Shown: positions 54,761-64,000, counted from the first letter of the stretch. The stretch: 64,000 nt of DNA from Pseudomonas sp. PD9R (GCF_019200975.1 NZ_JAHTMR010000001.1:885400-949399); one strand, 5' to 3'. Notes: generated by a model from the letters alone, not told the origin. Numbers and translations: made by a program.

Positions 54761-54941
54761 GCGCTGGCCCGTGCTAGAGCGGCCAGCGCTGACAAGAGTG
54801 CTTCAACATTGCGTCTGTGCTGCGTCAGATCGCGTCATCAATAAAGGGGCTGCGAAATTGCCCGGAGCAGGGGGGTGGGAAAAGATGGTTGCCAATGCTG
54901 AGTGCATGTCGCGTGCATCAAGAACCACCAGGAGCCAATTG

Positions 54942-56225
54942 ATGATTCGTTATCTGAAAACAAGTAAGCCCGTCGAAGCTCAAGCCGAGATTGCTTCGCA
55001 AGTCCGCGATACGGTCGAGCAGATCATCGCCAATGTCGCCAAAAACGGTGATGCCGCCGTTCGGGAGTATTCGAAGAAGTTCGATAAGTGGGAGCCGGCA
55101 ACCTTCCGCCTGACCGACGAAGAAATCGCCGCCTGCGTCGCCAGTCTTTCGGAACAGGAAATCGGCGATATCAAGTTTGCACAGGCCCAAGTACGTCGGT
55201 TTGCCGAAGTGCAAAAAGCCTCGATGCACGATGTCGAGGTCGAGACACTGCCGGGAGTGATCCTGGGGCACCGCAACATTCCGGTGAACTCGGTGGGCTG
55301 CTACATCCCCGGTGGAAAATACCCGTTGCTGGCATCGGCGCACATGAGCGTGCTGACGGCCAAAGTGGCAGGCGTAAAACGTGTGGTTGCAGCGGCTCCG
55401 CCGTTTGACGGCAAGCCTCATCCGGCCATCGTCACGGCGATGTACCTGGCCGGCGCCGATGAAATCTACTGCGTCGGCGGCGTGCAGGCGATTGCGGCCC
55501 TGGCGTTGGGGACCGATGACTTCAAGCCGGTCGATATGATCGTCGGACCGGGCAATGCATTTGTTGCAGAAGCCAAGCGCCAACTGTTCGGCAAAATCGG
55601 TATCGACCTGATCGCCGGCCCGACCGAAACGCTGGTGATTGCCGATGACAGCTCCGACGTCGAAATCATTGCCGCTGACCTGCTGGGGCAGGCCGAGCAC
55701 GGCGTCAACTCGCCAGCGGTTTTTTTGACCAACAGCGCCGTACTGGCGGAAACCTTGCCAGCGGAAATCGAGCGCCAGTTGGCCATCCTGTCGACCGCGC
55801 CAGTCGCTTCCGTAGCCTGGCGCGACTATGGCGAAATCATCCTGTGCGACACCGTCGACGAGTTGGTTCAGGAGGCTGACCGGATTGCCTCTGAGCACGT
55901 GCAAGTCATGACGCGCGATCCTCTGTATTTCCTGGAGCACATGACCAACTACGGTGCGCTGTTCCTCGGCGAGCGGACTAACGTCTCCTACGGTGACAAG
56001 GTGATCGGCACCAACCACACCTTGCCCACCACCGGGACGGCGCGTTACACCGGCGGCCTGTGGGTCGGCAAGTTCATCAAGACCTGCACCTATCAACGTG
56101 TCCTGACCGATGAAGCGTCTGTCCTGGTCGGCGAGTACTGCTCCCGTCTGTGCGGCATGGAAGGTTTCGCCGGGCACAAGGAGCAGGCGGATATCCGTAT
56201 TCGCCGTTACAAGAAGTCCGTCTGA
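54942..56225 (+). CDS. Histidinol-dehydrogenase-family enzyme, HpsN-like (catabolic)
   Basis: A 427-residue HisD-superfamily protein. It has [66 protein letters not shown] (zinc-site Gln and His, about 250-253), [13 protein letters not shown] (the Glu-His catalytic pair, about 318-319) and [12 protein letters not shown] at the end. Biosynthetic hisD sits in a his operon; here it is under LacI control with catabolic genes, like HpsN, which oxidises 2,3-dihydroxypropane-1-sulfonate. It would oxidise a primary alcohol to the carboxylate with NAD+. Start at 54942 has AGGAG. About 180 bases separate operator 4 from the ATG, so the 5' leader is long. Confidence 0.88.
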   Translation: MIRYLKTSKPVEAQAEIASQVRDTVEQIIANVAKNGDAAVREYSKKFDKWEPATFRLTDEEIAACVASLSEQEIGDIKFAQAQVRRFAEVQKASMHDVEVETLPGVILGHRNIPVNSVGCYIPGGKYPLLASAHMSVLTAKVAGVKRVVAAAPPFDGKPHPAIVTAMYLAGADEIYCVGGVQAIAALALGTDDFKPVDMIVGPGNAFVAEAKRQLFGKIGIDLIAGPTETLVIADDSSDVEIIAADLLGQAEHGVNSPAVFLTNSAVLAETLPAEIERQLAILSTAPVASVAWRDYGEIILCDTVDELVQEADRIASEHVQVMTRDPLYFLEHMTNYGALFLGERTNVSYGDKVIGTNHTLPTTGTARYTGGLWVGKFIKTCTYQRVLTDEASVLVGEYCSRLCGMEGFAGHKEQADIRIRRYKKSV

Positions 56226-56342
56226 CTTCTTCTGTTTATAGAACGCAACGTTTGTGTCGATGACAGCGTTCTCTGTCGAACTTCGAACCAGCGGATCTCA
56301 CCAGGGCCGCTGGTCACCCTTACCGCTTTGCCAAATGTCTTG

Positions 56343-56530
56343 AGGCTCCCCATTCGGGGTAATTCTGTTCAGTTAAACAAACGCTGCCCCTTGTAGGAGC
56401 GAGCTCGCTCGCGATGGACGTTAGCGCTAACGCGTGTTTGCTGGATAAACGCGTCGCCCTCACGTCTTTCGCGAGCAAGCTCGCTCCTACAACTGCGTTA
56501 AGTGAACAGGATTGCCCCATTCGGGGAGCT
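56343..56530. repeat. REP doublet nested inside a longer inverted repeat
   Basis: Outer arms: GCTCCCCATTCGGGGTAATT (from about 56345) pairs with the reverse complement of 56498-56529 (GCTCCCCGAATGGGGCAATC), about 25 of 32 bases matching including TGTTCA and TTAA. Inside are two opposed REP cores, GTAGGAGCGAGCTCGCTCGC and GCGAGCAAGCTCGCTCCTAC. The right arm ends CCCCATTCGGGGAGCTTTTTTT, which could terminate plus-strand transcripts from the HisD-like gene. Confidence 0.75.
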
Positions 56531-56587
56531 TTTTTTGGATTGCCAGAAAATATCGTTGTTCCAGGCTGAATTTAGTGAGGCGATGCG

Positions 56588-58702
56588 ATGGGAACCTTGT
56601 CGATTAAAACAAGAATAACGCTGGCTGCCGGGAGTTGCCTGTTTGTCATGGTGCTCTGTCTTGTGGGCTTTTCAATTCAGCAGATGCGTGACACGTCGAC
56701 GGTAGTCAGTGAATCAAGCACGAGTTCATTGTCACTGGCCTCTATGCAGTACCTGGAGGCAACCGGGCACTTGCAGGCCAATGGCATTGAGCAGCGGTTC
56801 CTGACCAGCATGATGTTTACCCGCTCCCTGGCCACCCAGGTCGTCATGCTGCGCCGGCAGGCGCGACAAAATGGGTTGGCTGCCAAACAACTGCGTGGGG
56901 ATCTGTACGGCCTGGTTCGGGCACAGGTCGCGACCACGCCGGAGATACTCGGCGTTGGCCTCTCATTCGAGCCCAACGCGCTGGATGGCGCCGATTCGGA
57001 TAGCATCAATGGCGCGGAGTTCACCGGGAATGCCAATGGTCGGTTTGCGGTGTATGTCTCTTCCATGCAGAACTTCATCCTTGAAGAAAAGGAAATGCAG
57101 GATGACGGCGATCCGGGAAAAGAATGGTGGAACTGTCCGAAAAAAACACGCAAACCGTGTCTGATCGAGCCCTATTCGTTCCTGCTCAATGGCGTACCAA
57201 CCCTGACCTCCAGCATTGCCATACCGCTGATGGACGGTGGTAAATTCATCGGCGTGGTCAGTATCGATCTGGCGCTGAGCAGCCTGCAGAACATCGCGCA
57301 GAAAGCCAGTACCTCACTGTTCGAGGGGCAAGGTCTGCTCACCTTTGTCAGCGCCGCCGGCGTCATCATGGGGCGAAGTGGTGATCCTGCTTCGCTGGGG
57401 AAATCCATCCAGGACATTTACCCCACGCAAGCGGCCGAGATGTTCGAGGGATCGAAAGCCGGAAAAACCCTCGCCATTGATGACCCTGGCAACCCGAACG
57501 TCATGCTCGTCGTGCCGTTTTCCCCTATACCGAACGCCAGCCACTGGATGGCGGTTATCGAAGTACCGCGCGCTACTTTGATGGCCTCCGTCGCGACCTT
57601 GCAGCAGGTGCTGGATCAATCAAATCAGAAGTCGGTATTGGTGCAAGTGGCCACCGGAATTGGCGTCACTTTGGCCGGTACGTTGCTGATGGGTTTGTTG
57701 GCGGCGAGTGTCACCCGACCGATCCGGCGGGTATCCGACATGCTGGAAAACATCGCCAATGGCGAAGGCGATCTGACCCGGCGACTGAGCGCCGAGCGAC
57801 GGGATGAAATGGGCGTGCTGGTGGGCGGGTTCAATCGATTCCTCGATAAGTTGCAGCCCATCATCGCGCAGGTCAGTCAGAGCGTGCTGGACACGCGATC
57901 CACTGCGGACCAGGCGTCTTCGATTGCAACGCGCACCAGCAGCGGCATGCAACAGCAACTGCGAGAAGTCGAGCAAGTCGCGACTGCCGCTCACGAAATG
58001 AGCGCGACCTCGCAAGAGGTGGCCCGCAACGCTTCCATGGCAGCCACCGCCGCGTGCAATGGCGATGTCGCTACCCGTTCTTGCAAAGGCACCATCGAGA
58101 CGGCTGCGCAGTCTATTCAATTGCTGGCGACGCACATGAGTGGCGCCATGACTGGGGTCCGCCAGCTCGCTGACAGCAGTGAGAAAATCGGCAGCGTACT
58201 CGATGTGATCCGTACCATTGCCCAGCAGACCAATTTGCTGGCATTGAATGCGGCGATCGAAGCTGCGAGGGCAGGGGAGACAGGGCGGGGTTTTGCGGTG
58301 GTCGCTGATGAGGTTCGTCATTTGGCCCAGCGTACCCAGGATTCCGTGAGCGAGATTCAAGGCGTCATCGAAAGTCTTCAGAGCGGCACCCGCGACGTGG
58401 TCAACGCCATGCAGAGCCAACACCGCCAGGCCGATACCAGCGCAGCGCAGGCACTTGAGGCGGTAGACGCACTGGCCCATGTCAGCCAGAGCATCGAGAT
58501 CATCACCGACATGAACCTGCAAATCGCCAGCGCGGCCGAGGAGCAAAGTGCAGTGTCCGAGGAGGTGAACCGGAACGTCTCGGCCATCAGGGATGTGACG
58601 GGCGCCTTGGTCGAACAGGCGGATCAGTCGGCGCGGATCAGCCAGTCCTTGAATGACCTGGCGAACCAGCAGCAAGTGCTGATGAACAACTTCAAGGTCT
58701 AA
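56588..58702 (+). CDS. Methyl-accepting chemotaxis protein, dCache sensor
   Basis: A 704-residue chemoreceptor: TM1 about 9-30, large periplasmic dCache domain (about 55-345, with [20 protein letters not shown] and [28 protein letters not shown]), TM2 about 350-370, HAMP about 372-425 and a signalling domain whose hairpin [20 protein letters not shown] is near 541-560. The long insertion with two cysteines and the acidic [12 protein letters not shown] recall polyamine-type receptors such as McpU/TlpQ, and a polyamine-type ABC transporter lies downstream; the ligand is inferred only. GAGG precedes the start. A non-helical-heptad segment, [13 protein letters not shown], appears where receptors are usually alanine-rich. 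Confidence 0.9.
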   Translation: MGTLSIKTRITLAAGSCLFVMVLCLVGFSIQQMRDTSTVVSESSTSSLSLASMQYLEATGHLQANGIEQRFLTSMMFTRSLATQVVMLRRQARQNGLAAKQLRGDLYGLVRAQVATTPEILGVGLSFEPNALDGADSDSINGAEFTGNANGRFAVYVSSMQNFILEEKEMQDDGDPGKEWWNCPKKTRKPCLIEPYSFLLNGVPTLTSSIAIPLMDGGKFIGVVSIDLALSSLQNIAQKASTSLFEGQGLLTFVSAAGVIMGRSGDPASLGKSIQDIYPTQAAEMFEGSKAGKTLAIDDPGNPNVMLVVPFSPIPNASHWMAVIEVPRATLMASVATLQQVLDQSNQKSVLVQVATGIGVTLAGTLLMGLLAASVTRPIRRVSDMLENIANGEGDLTRRLSAERRDEMGVLVGGFNRFLDKLQPIIAQVSQSVLDTRSTADQASSIATRTSSGMQQQLREVEQVATAAHEMSATSQEVARNASMAATAACNGDVATRSCKGTIETAAQSIQLLATHMSGAMTGVRQLADSSEKIGSVLDVIRTIAQQTNLLALNAAIEAARAGETGRGFAVVADEVRHLAQRTQDSVSEIQGVIESLQSGTRDVVNAMQSQHRQADTSAAQALEAVDALAHVSQSIEIITDMNLQIASAAEEQSAVSEEVNRNVSAIRDVTGALVEQADQSARISQSLNDLANQQQVLMNNFKV

Positions 58703-58704
58703 AA

Positions 58705-58793
58705 CTGTAGGAGCTGCCGCAGCCTGCGATCTTTTGATCTTGGCGTTTTAAAGACCAGGATCAAAAGATCGCAGGCTGCGCCAGCTCCTACAG
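58705..58793. repeat. REP doublet (AGCCTGCGATCTTTTGATC type)
   Basis: GCAGCCTGCGATCTTTTGAT and ATCAAAAGATCGCAGGCTGC form a near-perfect stem with flanking CTGTAGGAGCTG and CAGCTCCTACAG, between convergent genes. Confidence 0.85.
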
Positions 58794-58818
58794 AGGCGGC
58801 GCTGTTGCGGTCATCAGG

Positions 58819-60405
58819 TTAGCAAGTCTGTCGAATGTGGTCGGCCGCTTTCTCGCCGATCATGATCGCCAGCGCGTTGGTGTTGCTGGAGCACAAGCTC
58901 GGTGCGATGGAGTTGTCGGCGATGCGCAGGCCATCGACTCCGTGTACGCGCAGCTCGTTATCCACCACTGCCATGTCGTCGCTGCCCATCTTGCAGGTGC
59001 CCACCGGGTGCAGCGCCGCGTGGGCGTGTTGACGCACGAACTTCAGGTAGTCGTCACGCGTGCGCAATGGCTCGGCGGGTGCGTGTTCGCGCAGGATGTG
59101 CCCGGCCAGCGCGGCCTGTGACATGATGTGCCGACCAAACTCGGTCGCCTGCACCATGCACTCCACATCAAACGGATCTGTCAGGTAGTTGGGCTCAATG
59201 GACGGCAAGTCCATCGGGTCGGCGCTGCGCAGTTGCAGCGAACCGGTCGAGCGGGGCCGCGTCTGGCACACGTTCAGGGTGCAGCCGTTGCCACCGGGGA
59301 CGGAACCGACGCCTTCTTCCACGCCGGCCCCGGCCATGAAGCAGTACTGAGCGTCCGCACGATTCTCCGCCAGAGAGGTACGCCAGAACGCGCCCCCTTC
59401 GACCACGTTTGAAGTCACCGGGCCTTCGCGAAACAATGCGTACTGCAAGCCGGCGGCGATTTTCCAGTGCGGCTTTTTGTACTTGTCATAGCTCAACGGG
59501 CGACGCAGTTCATTGATCAATGACACTTCGATGTGGTCCTGCAGATTCTGTCCGACCCCAGGCAAGTCATGGCTGACCTTGACGCCTTTGTCATGCAGGT
59601 GGCCGCCCGGACCAATGCCCGACAGCATCAACAGCTTGGGTGTATTGATCGCGCCGGCGCTGACAATCACCTCGCGTTCGGCCCTCAAGACATGACGACG
59701 GTTCTTTTCCAGGTATTCAACACCGATGGCGCGGCCGTTCTCGACCAGGATTCGCAACACCCGGCAGTTGGTTTTTACCGTCAGATTGGGGCGTCGCCGG
59801 GCGGGCTTCAAATAGGCGACCGAGGTACTTGAACGCAGGCCGTTCCTGGCGTTGATTTGATACAAGCCGCAACCGTCCTGCACGCCAGAGTTGAAGTCGG
59901 CGTTATAGGCCAGCCCGGCCTGTTGGCAAGCCTGTAACCAGAGCTTGGTCAAGGGATGGGTATAACGTTGATCGCAGACGCCGAGCGGGCCGTCAGTACC
60001 GTGTGCGTCGTTGCTGAACCGGTCATTGCTTTCGCATTTTTTGAAGAAGGGCAGTACGTCCTGATAGGCCCAGCCTTGGGCGCCGCCCTTCGCCCAACTG
60101 TCGTAATCGGCAGGTTGCCCGCGCAGGTAAACCATGGCGTTGACTGAACTCCCGCCGCCGAGTACCCGCGCCTGGACCATTGTCGGATTGGCTGCACCGA
60201 TATAGCCGGCTGGCGGTTCCCAAGGGTAGCGTTCGACCAGATTGCCCTGGCTGGTTTTATAGAACCCGACCGGGAGATGAATAAACGGGTTGGTGTCCCT
60301 TGGCCCTTCTTCAAGCAGCACTACGGATGCCTGTGCATCTTCGCTGAGTCGCGCCGCAACGACGCACCCGGCTGACCCGCCCCCGACCACAATATATTGG
60401 ATCAC
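58819..60405 (-). CDS. GMC-family oxidoreductase, choline-dehydrogenase-like
   Basis: A 528-residue FAD enzyme: YIVVGGGSAGCVVAARLSE, VVLLEEGPRDTNPF, RVLGGGSSVNAMVYLRGQPAD, GVIVSAGAINTPKLLMLSGIGP-type second signature, His in ALHPVGTCKMGSD (about 465) and Asn in SSNTNALAIM (about 508). It starts at GTG. It oxidises an alcohol to an aldehyde with an electron acceptor such as quinone. A terminator at 60426 separates it from the ABC operon upstream, so it has its own promoter; the shared neighbourhood may still mean shared substrate. Confidence 0.88.
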   Translation of the reverse strand: MIQYIVVGGGSAGCVVAARLSEDAQASVVLLEEGPRDTNPFIHLPVGFYKTSQGNLVERYPWEPPAGYIGAANPTMVQARVLGGGSSVNAMVYLRGQPADYDSWAKGGAQGWAYQDVLPFFKKCESNDRFSNDAHGTDGPLGVCDQRYTHPLTKLWLQACQQAGLAYNADFNSGVQDGCGLYQINARNGLRSSTSVAYLKPARRRPNLTVKTNCRVLRILVENGRAIGVEYLEKNRRHVLRAEREVIVSAGAINTPKLLMLSGIGPGGHLHDKGVKVSHDLPGVGQNLQDHIEVSLINELRRPLSYDKYKKPHWKIAAGLQYALFREGPVTSNVVEGGAFWRTSLAENRADAQYCFMAGAGVEEGVGSVPGGNGCTLNVCQTRPRSTGSLQLRSADPMDLPSIEPNYLTDPFDVECMVQATEFGRHIMSQAALAGHILREHAPAEPLRTRDDYLKFVRQHAHAALHPVGTCKMGSDDMAVVDNELRVHGVDGLRIADNSIAPSLCSSNTNALAIMIGEKAADHIRQTC

Positions 60406-60425
60406 TGTTGTTCATCGCTCTGGTC

Positions 60426-60470
60426 AAAAAAAACGCCGGATCAGACTCTTGTTGACGAGCTGATCCAGCG
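60426..60470 (-). terminator. Intrinsic terminator of the second polyamine-type ABC operon
   Basis: On the minus strand CGCTGGATCAG and CTGATCCGGCG form a stem with a 15-base loop followed by eight T residues, about 60 bases after the ATPase stop. Confidence 0.85.
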
Positions 60471-60532
60471 TTGAAGTTACGGGCAAACCCTGCGCGAAAA
60501 TCAGCAGGGGCCGTCGTTCAGTTGATAGCGGC

Positions 60533-61612
60533 TCAGGCCGGTATCACCACGAAACTCTCTGGCTTGCAGGTCAGCGCAACATCCGAACCTGGCGGCAACG
60601 TGTGGCTGCCTGGCGTGGGCAACTGCTGGCATTTGAGATCGAGGGTTCCACCCGCCACAGCGACTCGATAAATGACCCGATTGCCGATGAATGAAGTGTC
60701 TTTGACCTTCCCGGCGAATGCCCCGTTGGCCAGTGCGTTGCCTTGGGCAGCCTCAAGGCCGATGGTTTCGGGGCGGATCGACACATTGACCGGCCCGGCA
60801 TTCATGCCGGTCTTGGCCGTGTGTGCGTAACGCCCGAATGGAAGCTCGACATAACCATTGCTGGTATCGCCCAGCCCATAGGTGCCGTTGACGATATTGG
60901 TGTCACCGAAAAATTTCGCGGCGAACAACGTACGCGGCGACCAATACATTTCTTGCGGTCCACCGATCTGTTCGATGCCACCCTTGTTCAACAGGACCAC
61001 ACGGTCGGACAGGATCATCGCTTCGTCCTGGTCGTGGGTGACGTAAACGAAGGTGGTCGAGGTCTCTTCGTGGATCCTTTTGATTTCGTTGAGCATGTGG
61101 TGACGAATCTTCAGATCCAGTGCCGCCAGTGGTTCGTCCAGCAGCAGCACGGCGGGGCGATTCACCAGGGCCCGCGCCAGCGCCACGCGTTGTGCCTGAC
61201 CGCCGCTGAGTTCGGAGATCCAGCGGTTCTTGAAGCTTTCAAGCTGCACCAGCTCCAGCGCCTTGGTCACTTCACGCTTGATCTCATCCCGTGGTTTCTT
61301 CTTCAGGCGCAACCCGAACGCGACGTTGTCGAAGACATCCAGATGCGGGAACAGGGCGTACTTCTGAAACACCATGTTGACGGGGCGATGCTCCGGCGCC
61401 AGCGCCGTCGAGTCTTTGCCGTCGATCACGACCTTGCCCGTGGTGGGCTCTTCGAAACCGGCGATGATGCGCATCAGCGTGGTCTTGCCACAGCCACTAG
61501 GGCCCAGCAAAGTCAGGATTTCGTTGCGTTTTACGGTCAGGTCGACTTTGCCGAGGGCGGTCAGATTGCCGTAGCTCTTGGAGATTCCGGTCAGTTCAAT
61601 ACTGTTGGTCAT
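60533..61612 (-). CDS. ABC transporter ATP-binding protein, polyamine (PotA) type
   Basis: A 359-residue importer ATPase: Walker A GPSGCGKT (37-44), signature LSGGQAQR (135-142), Walker B VLLLDEP (155-161), H-loop YVTHDQDEAM, and a C-terminal TOBE domain (about 280-355). It is 5 bases after the second permease gene and closes the operon. Together with the permeases and the binding protein it forms a PotABCD/PotFGHI-type importer. Confidence 0.92.
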   Translation of the reverse strand: MTNSIELTGISKSYGNLTALGKVDLTVKRNEILTLLGPSGCGKTTLMRIIAGFEEPTTGKVVIDGKDSTALAPEHRPVNMVFQKYALFPHLDVFDNVAFGLRLKKKPRDEIKREVTKALELVQLESFKNRWISELSGGQAQRVALARALVNRPAVLLLDEPLAALDLKIRHHMLNEIKRIHEETSTTFVYVTHDQDEAMILSDRVVLLNKGGIEQIGGPQEMYWSPRTLFAAKFFGDTNIVNGTYGLGDTSNGYVELPFGRYAHTAKTGMNAGPVNVSIRPETIGLEAAQGNALANGAFAGKVKDTSFIGNRVIYRVAVAGGTLDLKCQQLPTPGSHTLPPGSDVALTCKPESFVVIPA

Positions 61613-61617
61613 GGTGA

Positions 61618-62409
61618 TTACTCTGCAGTTTCAGCACGTTCAAGTTCGAGACGACGACGGCGCAGGGTCATGACCAGGCCGGCAATGACGATGATGGCGA
61701 TGGTCACGACCAGCATGAATACCGAGGCGGCATTGATGGTTGGGCTGACGGCGCGGCGCATCATCGAAAGGATCATCAGTGGCAACGTGGTGTCGCTGCC
61801 GGTGACGAAGACGGTAATCAGGAATTCGTCCATGGAGAGGGCAATCGCCAGGATCGCCGCACCGGCAATCGTCGGGCCGATAATGGGCAGCGTCACCAGC
61901 CAGAATGCCTTGAGCGGCGACGCGCCCAGGTCACGAGCAGCCTCTTCGAACGACAGATCGAAGTACTCCAGGCGTGAACGCACGGACTCGACGAAAAACG
62001 GAAAGGTGAACAGCGTATGGCCGATCACCACGGTCAGCAGCGAGCGGGGCAGGCCGATCAACGAGAAGAAAATCACCAGCGCAATCCCGAGGAACAAACC
62101 GGGCAAGGCGATCGGGGCGAAGTTCATGAAGGCAAAAACGGATTTGATCCGCCCTTTCATGCGCATCAGCGCCAGTGCCGAGAAGGTCCCGAGCACGGTG
62201 GTGAGTATGGCCGAGCCCGCGGCGACGATTGCACTGTTGGTCAATGCCGTCATGAAGTCCGAGCTGTTGAACAGCGCTTCGTACCATTGAGTCGAAAAGC
62301 CCTCGAACGGGAACGACAGCGAGGCGGACGAGTGAAAGCTGAACAGCGCGATGATCGCGATGGGCGCATAAAGGAACAGCATGTAAACGTAAGTGAATAG
62401 CCTGATCAT
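61618..62409 (-). CDS. ABC transporter permease, PotC type
   Basis: A 263-residue permease with six helices; the EAA-type loop reads EEAARDLGASPLKAFWLVTLPIIGP. The N-terminal MIRLFTYVYMLFLYAPIAII and C-terminal basic end LRRRRLELERAETAE are typical of PotC/PotI homologues. It overlaps no neighbour; 28 bases separate it from the first permease gene. Confidence 0.9.
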   Translation of the reverse strand: MIRLFTYVYMLFLYAPIAIIALFSFHSSASLSFPFEGFSTQWYEALFNSSDFMTALTNSAIVAAGSAILTTVLGTFSALALMRMKGRIKSVFAFMNFAPIALPGLFLGIALVIFFSLIGLPRSLLTVVIGHTLFTFPFFVESVRSRLEYFDLSFEEAARDLGASPLKAFWLVTLPIIGPTIAGAAILAIALSMDEFLITVFVTGSDTTLPLMILSMMRRAVSPTINAASVFMLVVTIAIIVIAGLVMTLRRRRLELERAETAE

Positions 62410-62437
62410 GGCGAGTTACCTTTTTTATTGGCGGCAA

Positions 62438-63373
62438 TCAGTCGTGGTAACGCTTGCCGGGTGCCAGGTTTGCAGCCCGCAACACACCCAGCAACAGCAC
62501 ATAGACCAGCATGAAGACCAACAGCAGTAGGTAGGCCATCGCCGCACCCAGCGGCCAGTTGCCGACCGAGCGAAACTGATTGGCGATTACCAGGCCCGTG
62601 GTCATGGCGTCTCTACCACCCAGCAACTGGGGGGTGACGTAGTCACTGGCGGCAAGCACGAAGGTGAACATGAACGAGCTGACGATGCTCTTGTGCGCCA
62701 TTGGCATGATCACTCGCCACAAGATGGTGGCACCGCTGGCGCCCAGGTCCGCGGCGGCTTCCAGGTAATCCTTCTTGATATCGCGCAAGCCCGACACCAG
62801 CAGCAGAAGGGTGAAAGGCAGCATGATGTGGACCAGGGTCAACACCACCGCAAACTTACTGAAAACCAGCCACTCCAGCGGTTGATCGATCAGTCCGAAG
62901 TGCAGCAGTGTGGAGTTGATCACCCCGTTGGTGCCCAGAATCGAGCGCCAGGCGTAGACCCGTACCAGATAGCTGGAGAACCAGGAGATCAAGGCCAGGT
63001 ACAGAACGGCGTTGGAGCGCGTCCGATAAACAATGTAATAGGCAACCGGGGCGCTGATGACCGTCGACAGCACGGCGGTCCAGAAGCCGTTTTGCAGAGC
63101 GATCCATAGCGAGTCATAAAACCCGCTGGCACTCAATGCCTTGGCATAGTTGGCAATGGTTGCTGCCGGTTCCATGCTGAAGGTTTTGGCGGTCCAGAAA
63201 CTCGCGACCAGCAGCAGCAGCGAAGGAATGAGGAAGAACACGACCAGGAAGAACAGTGGGGGCGACGCCAGCAAATACCCGCTCAGGGTTTTCTTGTCGA
63301 TTTTCACGTGTTTACCGGCCTTCGAATCCCTGTCATCGAGGAGGATGGGCTCGCTGTTGTTGACTACGTTCAT
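62438..63373 (-). CDS. ABC transporter permease, PotB type
   Basis: A 311-residue permease with a 35-residue polar N-terminus (MNVVNNSEPILLDDRDSKAG), six helices from YLLASPPLFFLVVFFLIPS, and an EAA-type loop LEAAADLGASGATILWRVIMPM. Start at 63373 preferred; upstream in-frame codons have no permease likeness. AAGGCA lies 9 bases upstream. Confidence 0.88.
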   Translation of the reverse strand: MNVVNNSEPILLDDRDSKAGKHVKIDKKTLSGYLLASPPLFFLVVFFLIPSLLLLVASFWTAKTFSMEPAATIANYAKALSASGFYDSLWIALQNGFWTAVLSTVISAPVAYYIVYRTRSNAVLYLALISWFSSYLVRVYAWRSILGTNGVINSTLLHFGLIDQPLEWLVFSKFAVVLTLVHIMLPFTLLLLVSGLRDIKKDYLEAAADLGASGATILWRVIMPMAHKSIVSSFMFTFVLAASDYVTPQLLGGRDAMTTGLVIANQFRSVGNWPLGAAMAYLLLLVFMLVYVLLLGVLRAANLAPGKRYHD

Positions 63374-63583
63374 GATTATTGTGCCTTTGCTTTTTGTTTC
63401 GATAACGAGGGCGCCCGGGTCCGCACATACACGGTGTGACGTGTGCTTTCCCTGAGCGATTCGAACGGCGTCGACAGGCCATTCCATAGCCCCCATCGAG
63501 CAGAGGAGTGCGTGCTCGCAAGCACCCACTCACTCGTCCAGTCCCCTCAAACAGGCCTTTCAATACACCGGGTTGCCGATGCT

Positions 63584-64000
63584 CTAGAACGAGCCTTTGA
63601 AGTTCGCCCACTGATCGATCCATTCAGCATAGGTCACGTACTTGTCGGAGCTCAGGGGCGGCTGGCCGTACAGTTTTGATTTCTCGAAAAAGCTGTCCAG
63701 ATTCGCGTAGTCGAAGGTGTTCTTCAGTTCGGCAGGCAGTAGCGGTACGGCTTTGGTGTTAACGACACCAGAGAACATCGTGGTTGCCATTTTGGCCTGG
63801 GTTTCAGGCTCCAGCGTCTTGTTGATGAACTCCAGCGCCAGCGGTATGTCCTTGGCGGTTTTCGGGATAAACAAGGCATCGCACCACAGGGCCGCACCTT
63901 CTTTGGGAACCGACAGCTCCGTATTTACGCCGCGCTTCTTGGTCTCGCTGGGCGTGTTGGCCGACGCCGAAAACACCGCATCCACTTCGCCCGACACCAG
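63584..64000 (-). CDS. Polyamine-type ABC binding protein, 3' part (runs off window end)
   Basis: About 138 residues of the C-terminus: SGEVDAVFSASANTPSETKK, GAALWCDALFIPKTAKDIPLA, EFINKTLEPETQAKMAT and a closing EWIDQWANFKGSF. This is the C-lobe of PotD/PotF-like extracellular binding proteins, in which the ALWCDALFIPKTAKD strand borders the ligand site. It begins beyond position 64000. First gene of the operon with the permeases and ATPase. Confidence 0.88.
   Translation of the reverse strand: MVSGEVDAVFSASANTPSETKKRGVNTELSVPKEGAALWCDALFIPKTAKDIPLALEFINKTLEPETQAKMATTMFSGVVNTKAVPLLPAELKNTFDYANLDSFFEKSKLYGQPPLSSDKYVTYAEWIDQWANFKGSF

Noticed and set aside
54942..56225. Histidine-biosynthetic hisD
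   Set aside because: No other his genes nearby, LacI-type operator upstream and catabolic neighbours point to an HpsN-like role instead.

Overview
This window looks like the chromosome of a Pseudomonas of the P. fluorescens group. It is GC-rich, carries many REP palindromes built on TAGGAGCGAGCTTGCTCGCG or on GCAGCCTTCGGCAGCTCCTA, and has the dense GntR/LysR/TetR/LacI-controlled catabolic clusters typical of the group. No rRNA, tRNA, CRISPR array, integrase or insertion sequence was seen. I read it as accessory-rich metabolic chromosome rather than a mobile island.

Layout. 0-5.4 kb: end of a glycosyltransferase gene, a DUF72 protein, a ThDP-dependent pyruvate-oxidase-like enzyme and a diguanylate cyclase. 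5.6-25.5 kb: a large catabolic regulon. It holds two NCS1 permeases, an isochorismatase-type amidohydrolase, a luciferase-like (LLM) monooxygenase, a chemoreceptor, two paralogous flavin reductases, a four-gene polyamine-type ABC transporter, RibBA, a DUF1330 protein, and an operon of DUF1185 protein, alpha/beta hydrolase, aldehyde dehydrogenase, flavin reductase, carboxymuconolactone-decarboxylase-like protein, GntR regulator and Nudix hydrolase. Six promoter regions carry the same operator, TGGTATACCATAATA or a close variant, which ties these dispersed units into one regulon. By enzyme type it resembles the Rut pyrimidine pathway, but the genes are different; I infer an uncharacterised nitrogen-heterocycle or amide pathway.

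25.6-27.6 kb: a lactate-permease-family transporter divergent from an AsnC/Lrp regulator. 27.8-35.6 kb: an apparent acrylate/3-hydroxypropionate cluster (MmsA/DddC-like, AcuR-like TetR, DddA-like GMC oxidoreductase, AcuN-like CoA-transferase, AcuK-like hydratase), next to a tautomerase-fold protein with all four active-site residues of malonate semialdehyde decarboxylase and a divergent LysR regulator. Related inverted repeats precede mmsA and the LysR gene. 35.6-39.7 kb: a decay zone with a truncated Nudix gene, two genes each interrupted by one in-frame stop, an intact ABC exporter and a DUF1214 remnant.

40-46.5 kb: small protein genes, a phosphoesterase, a solute-binding protein, a SulP anion transporter and trehalose synthase. 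46.5-56.2 kb: a second undescribed catabolic regulon: two MFS transporters, a LacI regulator, an operon of ThuA-like protein, ThDP enzyme and GMC oxidoreductase, and a histidinol-dehydrogenase-like enzyme. It is defined by four copies of GTTATACGTATAAC (one with a mismatch) in the two divergent promoter regions. 56.6-64 kb: a dCache chemoreceptor, a choline-dehydrogenase-like GMC enzyme and a polyamine-type ABC transporter whose binding-protein gene runs off the end.
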